Positions 5,839 through 10,276 of a stretch of 10,276 bases of DNA are shown one piece after another. The notes below the pieces were generated by a model, which saw nothing but the letters and a program-made list of their open reading frames with translations, had not been told where the DNA came from and made no database searches. A program made the translations under genes and the position numbers. Position 1 is the stretch's first letter. Each line of letters begins with the position of its first letter. This DNA is from an uncultured Bacteroidales bacterium (GTDB lineage Bacteria > Bacteroidota > Bacteroidia > Bacteroidales > Bacteroidaceae), in the NCBI GenBank assembly GCA_937901185.1, contig CALCHR010000212.1:1-10276 (forward strand), read 5' to 3'.

Positions 5839-8031
5839 ATGAAGCAACACGTACTTATTATCAGCCTCGCCCTCATCGGCTCCTTCCTCACGGCAAAGGC
5901 CCAGCAGGTGAACTCCATCTCGCAACTACAACCTGAGCAAAAGGCTGCAGCAAAAAGCATTGTCCTCACCGGCACACCTACCCTCTCCGGCAATTCCGAC
6001 TTCCGCCAGCTGCGCGACCTCTGCTTTAGGCTGAACCACCTCGACCTTAGCCGCGCCAACTGCCCTGTCATTCCTAAGAATGCGCTCTACTCCCACCACC
6101 GCCTGCAGACTATACTGCTGCCACAGGGTGTGGAAGAAATTGGCTCGCAGGCTTTCTTTGCTTGCGACTCTCTGCAAACGCTCCGCCTACCCGCTTCGCT
6201 ACGCACCGTAGGCACTGCGGCATTCTCCGGTTGCAAGCGCTTGAGCGAACTACGCATTGAGGGAACGCCCGAACTGGGCGCTTACGCCTTTGCCCATTGC
6301 TGCGGGCTACGTCGTATAGTGGTCAACTCGCCCGTTCCTCCCACGGCCCAAGCCAACACCTTTGCCGGCATCGACCCCAAGCGTTGCCAACTCGTTCTGC
6401 CCAAAGGGGCTCGCAAAGCCTATCGCACCGCCGAGGGCTGGCGCCATTTCTTCCAAGCAGAAAGCACCGCCCTGGTACCCGACTCGCTCTATCTCACACC
6501 GGCACCCCAATCTTTGCGCTACACCGGCCGTGAGCCGCTGCTTTGGAAAAACGTGGGCCGCATCGTCGTAGAGGACGGTTTGGAAAACGAGTACACCCAC
6601 TTGAAGCGCATCCTCTCCGAGCGCACCACCTTCAAGTCCGGACGCGGAAAAGGCACTGTCCGCCTCAGCCTCAACCCCTCTTTGGAGAACGAGGAGGCCT
6701 ATATATTAAATGTGTCAGCCTCGGGCATCACGCTGCAAGGCTGCACGCCGCAAGCCGTGTTCTGGGGGTTGATGACACTGGAGCAGATGCTCATCGTAGG
6801 CGATGGAGAAATCTGCGCCGGCCTTCCCGCCGTCGAGATTGTCGATGCACCGCGCACCCGTATGCGTGAGTTGATGGTAGACCCTGCCCGCATCTTCATC
6901 CCGCTGCAAACACTGAAGGACTTTGTCGTGGAGATGGCACGCTACAAGTTCAATGCGCTCCACCTACACTTGGTGGACGACCAAGCCTGGCGCATCGAGA
7001 TAAAGTCCTATCCGCTGCTGACGGAGCTGGGTGCTTCGCGTGTGGGCATGGACGACATGCTGCTGCCCACCTCAGGCTTCTACACACAGACCGAGATGCG
7101 CGAACTGGTGGACTTCGCCGCGCGCTACCACGTAGAAATTATCCCCGAAATAGAGATGCCCGGCCATGAGGTGGCAGCTATCCACTGCTATCCGCAACTC
7201 ACCTGCGGCAGCCGCCAAGTGCCCATCCGTCTGACGTGTGGTGTGTCCAACGAACTGCTGTGCCCTGGCGAAGAATTTATATATGAGTTTCTGGGAAATG
7301 TGTTCCGCGAGTTGGCCGATGTATTCCCCAGCCGCTACATTCACTTGGGCGGCGACGAGGCCGGCAATCCTGCGCTCGACTGCTGGACGCATTGTAAGAA
7401 ATGCCAAGCCCTCAAGCAGCGCCTCGGCATCACCACCACCGACCGCAGCGAGAACTGGCGCTTGCAGGAATATATGTTCCAGCGTGCCATCGACACGCTG
7501 CGCACCCGCCACGGCAAGACGCCGATGTTCTGGTACGAGACCGACTTCAAAAACATACCCGAAGGCTGCATCACCTTTGCCTGGCGCCACGGACTGACCA
7601 ATGCTGCCATCGACGCAGCTATGGCCAACGGCGCACACATCATGCTCTGCCCGGGCGAACATTGTTATCTGGACTACCCCATGGCCCGCGGCGACATGCC
7701 GGAGGTGAACTGGGGAATGCCCACCACCTCGCTGAAGCAAACCTACAGCCTTGAGCCTTCATGGGGCAGAGAGAAGAAATTTGAAGAGAACCATCTCTAC
7801 GGAGTGGCCGGCACGCTGTGGAGCGAATGTATCACCTCGCCCGAGCGCCTCTTCTATCAGGCCTACCCCCGTGCGTTGGCTCTTTCCGAAGCCGGTTGGA
7901 GCGAAGCGCGCCACCGCTCCTGGCCTTCTTTCCAAAAGCGGATAGCGCCCTTACTACACGACATGTTGCGCCGCGGACTTCCCTTCTCCATGCAATATGA
8001 AGGGGCAGCCGACCGAAAGAACAAGCCGTAG
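5839..8031 (+). CDS. Exported GH20 beta-N-acetylhexosaminidase with N-terminal leucine-rich repeats
   Basis: The 730-residue protein starts with a signal peptide (residues 1 to about 21, cut near AKA|QQ). Residues about 60-180 are BspA-type (LRR_5) leucine-rich repeats of about 23 residues, with units starting near Leu89, Leu112, Leu135 and Leu157 (LQTILLP, LQTLRLP, LSELRIE, LRRIVVN). Residues about 215-330 are the GH20 N-terminal alpha/beta domain (LTPAPQSLRY). The GH20 catalytic barrel runs from about 338 to 715. It shows HLHLVDDQAWRIEI (375-388), EIIPEIEMPGH (433-443), HLGGDE (502-507; Asp506-Glu507 is the catalytic pair for substrate-assisted catalysis) and GTLWSE (658-663). It should release terminal GlcNAc or GalNAc from glycans in the periplasm or at the cell surface. 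The conserved 'RG' before the barrel reads Arg343-Glu344. It starts 29 bases after the thrA terminator; no clear promoter box is visible. Intact and confidently assigned; substrate unknown. Confidence 0.95.
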   Translation: MKQHVLIISLALIGSFLTAKAQQVNSISQLQPEQKAAAKSIVLTGTPTLSGNSDFRQLRDLCFRLNHLDLSRANCPVIPKNALYSHHRLQTILLPQGVEEIGSQAFFACDSLQTLRLPASLRTVGTAAFSGCKRLSELRIEGTPELGAYAFAHCCGLRRIVVNSPVPPTAQANTFAGIDPKRCQLVLPKGARKAYRTAEGWRHFFQAESTALVPDSLYLTPAPQSLRYTGREPLLWKNVGRIVVEDGLENEYTHLKRILSERTTFKSGRGKGTVRLSLNPSLENEEAYILNVSASGITLQGCTPQAVFWGLMTLEQMLIVGDGEICAGLPAVEIVDAPRTRMRELMVDPARIFIPLQTLKDFVVEMARYKFNALHLHLVDDQAWRIEIKSYPLLTELGASRVGMDDMLLPTSGFYTQTEMRELVDFAARYHVEIIPEIEMPGHEVAAIHCYPQLTCGSRQVPIRLTCGVSNELLCPGEEFIYEFLGNVFRELADVFPSRYIHLGGDEAGNPALDCWTHCKKCQALKQRLGITTTDRSENWRLQEYMFQRAIDTLRTRHGKTPMFWYETDFKNIPEGCITFAWRHGLTNAAIDAAMANGAHIMLCPGEHCYLDYPMARGDMPEVNWGMPTTSLKQTYSLEPSWGREKKFEENHLYGVAGTLWSECITSPERLFYQAYPRALALSEAGWSEARHRSWPSFQKRIAPLLHDMLRRGLPFSMQYEGAADRKNKP

Positions 8032-8140
8032 GCGAGTGGAAATAAAGAACACTTTTCTGTCGACACAAAAAGTAGGCACACTGCTATCGGAAAAATATTC
8101 CTCTTTCAAAAGAAATTCTTAGACGTTTACTAGGAAAACT

Positions 8141-8203
8141 TAGTAGTTACCAAAATTTTCTTAGTAGTTACCGAATTTTTCCTAGTAGTTACCGAAGAAA
8201 TGG
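8141..8203. repeat. Three 21-bp tandem repeats (core TAGTAGTTACC)
   Basis: Copies start at 8141, 8162 and 8183, an exact 21-base period. The first 11 bases, TAGTAGTTACC, are identical in all three; the rest is AT-rich and diverges (AAAATTTTCT, GAATTTTTCC, GAAGAAATGG). A more decayed or partly inverted unit precedes it at 8120-8140: TACTAGGAAAA at 8128-8138 is the exact reverse complement of TTTTCCTAGTA at 8177-8187. The array lies downstream of both convergent genes, so a promoter role is unlikely. Confidence 0.8.
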
Positions 8204-8268
8204 CCAAAAATAGCCCTTGATTTTCAGATAATTACAAAGGACATTTTTTACCTTCGGAAAGGGTTACG

Positions 8269-8308
8269 AAAAAAGGGAAGCACCTGTTTCTACACAAGTG
8301 CTTCCCTT
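8269..8308 (-). terminator. Intrinsic terminator of the minus-strand nucleotidyltransferase gene
   Basis: AAGGGAAGCAC at 8273-8283 pairs perfectly with GTGCTTCCCTT at 8298-8308. Read on the minus strand, the hairpin comes 26 bases after the stop codon and is followed by a T run (complement of the A run 8269-8274). On the plus strand the tail (ATTGTTAT) is weaker, but the hairpin could also stop transcripts from the hexosaminidase gene. Confidence 0.85.
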
Positions 8309-8334
8309 ATTGTTATCTCTAAAGGCGAGGATGT

Positions 8335-9246
8335 TTAGAACATCTTTTCGGGATAAACGCCCTCTTCGCCGAGCTTCTTGAATTTCTCTACCACTTCAGG
8401 ACGGTCTTCGGGATAGGTAACGCCGAACCACTTAGAAGTAGTGTCGAGCACTTCGCAAGTAGCTGTGCCGTCGTTGATGAGCTTATCTACCATGAGGGGG
8501 ATAAAGAACTCGCTCTTCAAGTTCTCCATGTTCTTAGGATCAGAAAGGAAAGTCTTGAAGTACTCAACGCTGTGCTCGAAATAGTCGGGGGTGAAGCCCC
8601 AGAAGTTCATAGAAACGGGAGTGCTATCGGGGATGGCAACCCATTCTTCGTTCTCGTCGAGGTATTTCACCACGCCGTCGAAGCGCTGAATCTTGGTGCG
8701 CTCTACTACGCTGGTGAGGAGGTTTTGGTCGTTGGTTTCGCAAACACCACGGCTCACAGTACCGCTCTCAGAGAGGGTGTTTCCTACACGGAATCCCACC
8801 ATGGCATACTTTCCTGTGCTGCCTTCGGGAAGCTCGCTCAAGAACTTACCCATCACCTTGAAGGCGTCGCGATCATAGAAGTCGTCGCAGTTGAGCACTG
8901 CAAACGGTTCCTTGATGGCATCTTTACCCATCATCACAGCGTGGTTAGTACCCCAGGGCTTCACACGGTCGGCAGGACAGGTAAAGCCTTCGGGCAGTGC
9001 GTCCAAAGCCTGGAACACCAATTCGCAAGGGATATGGCCTTCGTACTTAGAGAGCACGATGCGGCGGAAATCTTCTTCGAAATCTTTACGGATAACAAAA
9101 ACGAGCTTACCAAAGCCTGCATTGATAGCGTCATAGATAGAATAGTCCATGATGGTTTCACCGTGAGGGCCAAGGCTATCAAGCTGCTTCAAACCGCCAT
9201 AGCGGCTGCCCATACCTGCTGCGAGGAGGAATAGAGTTGGTTTCAT
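8335..9246 (-). CDS. Nucleotidyltransferase family protein (sugar-1-phosphate type)
   Basis: The 303-residue protein has the GT-A-like nucleotidyltransferase fold. The N-terminal LLAAGMGSRYGGLKQLD (7-23) is the NTP-binding signature of sugar-nucleotide pyrophosphorylases in its 'GGLKQ' variant. KPWGTNHAV (96-104) and LNCDDFYD (118-125) follow, the latter with the metal-binding Asp. Such enzymes join a sugar-1-phosphate to an NTP, giving an activated sugar for glycan or envelope synthesis. The sugar and nucleotide cannot be read from the sequence. GalU-type proteins are relatives, but this variant is distinct, so I give no symbol. The start ATG follows an AT-rich leader with a candidate -7 box at 9296-9303, and a strong terminator follows the stop, so it is probably a single-gene transcript. 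The large plus-strand open frame over this gene is a shadow. Confidence 0.9.
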   Translation of the reverse strand: MKPTLFLLAAGMGSRYGGLKQLDSLGPHGETIMDYSIYDAINAGFGKLVFVIRKDFEEDFRRIVLSKYEGHIPCELVFQALDALPEGFTCPADRVKPWGTNHAVMMGKDAIKEPFAVLNCDDFYDRDAFKVMGKFLSELPEGSTGKYAMVGFRVGNTLSESGTVSRGVCETNDQNLLTSVVERTKIQRFDGVVKYLDENEEWVAIPDSTPVSMNFWGFTPDYFEHSVEYFKTFLSDPKNMENLKSEFFIPLMVDKLINDGTATCEVLDTTSKWFGVTYPEDRPEVVEKFKKLGEEGVYPEKMF

Positions 9247-9295
9247 AGTATAAATATGTTTAGATAATAAATAGAATCTGCATACTAAGTTTTTG

Positions 9296-9303
9296 CAAAG
9301 CTA
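9296..9303 (-). promoter_or_regulatory. Candidate -7 promoter box for the nucleotidyltransferase gene
   Basis: On the minus strand the bases read TAGCTTTG, an exact fit to the Bacteroidetes TAnnTTTG -7 box. It is about 50 bases upstream of the ATG and would give a leader of about 40 bases. A -33 TTTG box is not seen at the expected distance, so this rests on one element only. Confidence 0.4.
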
Positions 9304-9372
9304 CAAATAAAAAAGATATGGGTGGACTTTTTCCTGTGAAAAGTTTGTCCCAACCTCAGCATCATGCTGCTG

Positions 9373-10276
9373 CTACTTAGAAATATAGCCTGCAGCGGCC
9401 TCAGCACAACGCTCGCCATCGATGGCAGCAGAAACAATGCCGCCGGCATATCCGGCTCCTTCGCCACAAGGGAAAAGGCCTTCGAGCGCCACGTGTTGCA
9501 GCGTCTCGTCGTTGCGGAGAATACGCACAGGAGCCGAGGTGCGGGTTTCGGCGGCGATGAGCACGGCCTCGTTGGTCAGAAAGCCGCGGCTCTTGCGCCC
9601 AAACTGACCGAAGGCATCTTGCAGGCGAGACGTAATAAACTTGGGCATCCAGAAATGGAGCGGCGAGGCGAGCAAACCGGGAGCATAGCTCGAGGCGGGA
9701 AGTTCGCTGCTCAAGCGACGATTGACAAAATCGGCCATTCGCTGTGCCGGGGCGGTTTGGCGGCGCCCTCCTTGCAACCAGCAAGCGCGCTCAATCGCCT
9801 CCTGCAAATACATCATCCGCAAAGGATGGGCGGCGTCGAAACAGTTGTCGGCATGCGCTGCGGCAAAGGTTTCGTCGTTCATGGCCTCTTGCATAAACGG
9901 AGCCAACTCGCCTTCTAAATCTTCGGGCCTCGTCTCTACCACCATACCCGAGTTGCTCCAACGCGAAGAACGACCTGAGGGACTCATGCCATTCACTACC
10001 ACCTGTTCCGGACCGCTGGCTGCCGGAACGACGAAGCCTCCGGGACACATGCAGAAGCTATACACGCCGCGGCCGCCCGATTGGGTGACAAAACTGTATT
10101 CGGCGGCGGGAAGATACTTGCCACGTCCGTTGGAATTGTGGTACTGTATGCGGTCGATGATGGCTGAGGGATGCTCCAAGCGAACTCCTACGGCGATGCC
10201 TTTGGCTTCGATGGCGATGCCGGCGTTGTGGAGGTAGCGGTAGACGTCGCGGGCGGAGTGGCCGGTGGCTAAGATG
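9373..10276 (-). CDS. FAD-dependent oxidoreductase (COG2509-type), C-terminal part
   Basis: The frame is open to the right edge of the window, so the N-terminus is missing; 300 residues are visible. The visible part begins ILATGHSARDVYRYLHNAGI and continues with VYSFCMCPGGFVVPAAS, NGMSPSGRSSRWSNSGMVV and, near the end, FPCGEGAGYAGGIVSAAIDG, which is a typical FAD-contacting C-terminal motif. This pattern matches the 'uncharacterized FAD-dependent dehydrogenase' family, usually a little over 500 residues as I recall, so somewhat more than half is seen. The FAD-binding Rossmann motif should lie outside the window. The biochemical role of the family is not established. It is followed, after 126 bases, by the nucleotidyltransferase gene on the same strand; that gene seems to have its own promoter. 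No strong terminator is visible after the stop, only a small CAGCATCATGCTG palindrome at 9357-9369. Confidence 0.9.
   Translation of the reverse strand, partial: ILATGHSARDVYRYLHNAGIAIEAKGIAVGVRLEHPSAIIDRIQYHNSNGRGKYLPAAEYSFVTQSGGRGVYSFCMCPGGFVVPAASGPEQVVVNGMSPSGRSSRWSNSGMVVETRPEDLEGELAPFMQEAMNDETFAAAHADNCFDAAHPLRMMYLQEAIERACWLQGGRRQTAPAQRMADFVNRRLSSELPASSYAPGLLASPLHFWMPKFITSRLQDAFGQFGRKSRGFLTNEAVLIAAETRTSAPVRILRNDETLQHVALEGLFPCGEGAGYAGGIVSAAIDGERCAEAAAGYISK

Larger units (their letters stand above)
8032..8334. other. Convergent intergenic region with repeats and terminator
   Basis: This 303-base non-coding stretch lies between two convergent genes. It is AT-rich compared with its neighbours. 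It contains the 21-bp repeat array (8120-8203) and the terminator hairpin (8269-8308), described separately. I see no plausible small gene or RNA gene in the rest. Confidence 0.8.

Noticed and set aside
7072..7740. Minus-strand open frame (222 codons) opposite the GH20 barrel
   Set aside because: Covers the conserved catalytic region of the hexosaminidase; translation has no recognisable family features.
8572..9234. Long plus-strand open frame (220 codons) opposite the nucleotidyltransferase gene
   Set aside because: Antisense shadow of a conserved gene, with no recognisable domain.
9327..9353. GGAC...GTCC imperfect hairpin as terminator of the FAD protein gene
   Set aside because: The stem is bulged and AT-rich and no T run follows it on the minus strand; support is too weak.

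Overview
The window looks like chromosomal DNA from a member of the Bacteroidales, probably near Prevotella/Bacteroides. The support is protein-level: a fused aspartokinase-homoserine dehydrogenase, a BspA-type leucine-rich-repeat enzyme, a GHL10 (DUF187) secreted protein and a COG2509-type FAD protein, all in the Bacteroidales style. There is also a TAnnTTTG-type -7 promoter box and AT-rich starts without clear Shine-Dalgarno sites. The genus is inference. No rRNA, tRNA, CRISPR, phage or insertion-sequence gene was found.

Layout. Bases 1-92 hold a 17-bp perfect inverted repeat that overlaps about three 22-bp tandem repeats built on a CAAGCGCTTG-like palindrome. Four plus-strand reading frames then run close together from 291 to 5754, with gaps of 16, 51 and 45 bases. 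They are the N-terminal and C-terminal halves of a PurF-like amidophosphoribosyltransferase in two separate frames, a secreted GHL10/DUF187 glycoside-hydrolase-like protein, and thrA. A terminator hairpin at 5768-5810 closes this likely operon. A separate plus-strand gene (5839-8031) encodes an exported GH20 beta-N-acetylhexosaminidase with an N-terminal leucine-rich-repeat domain. The convergent intergenic region 8032-8334 contains three 21-bp tandem repeats and a terminator. On the minus strand are a sugar-nucleotidyltransferase-like gene (8335-9246) and the C-terminal 300 residues of a FAD-dependent oxidoreductase that runs off the right edge.

The most interesting spot is the break in the PurF-like gene. 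The first frame stops at 984-986, and the second begins at ATG 1003 in another frame, exactly where conserved PurF sequence resumes. The junction holds a perfect 13-bp inverted repeat (985-1018) whose loop contains the ATG. Its right arm is conserved coding sequence, so the left arm looks like a newly made inverted copy. This could be a template-switch mutation that broke the gene, or a coupled two-subunit arrangement. The glutaminase half also begins Met-Gly-Gly instead of Met-Cys-Gly and seems to lack the other glutaminase catalytic residues. The phosphoribosyltransferase half keeps the PRPP loop and four cysteines that match Fe-S cluster ligands of Bacillus-type PurF.

Functionally the window mixes nucleotide and amino-acid biosynthesis (PurF-like, ThrA) with envelope or glycan enzymes (GHL10 protein, GH20 hexosaminidase) and sugar-nucleotide metabolism. 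I see no dedicated defence or mobile system here.
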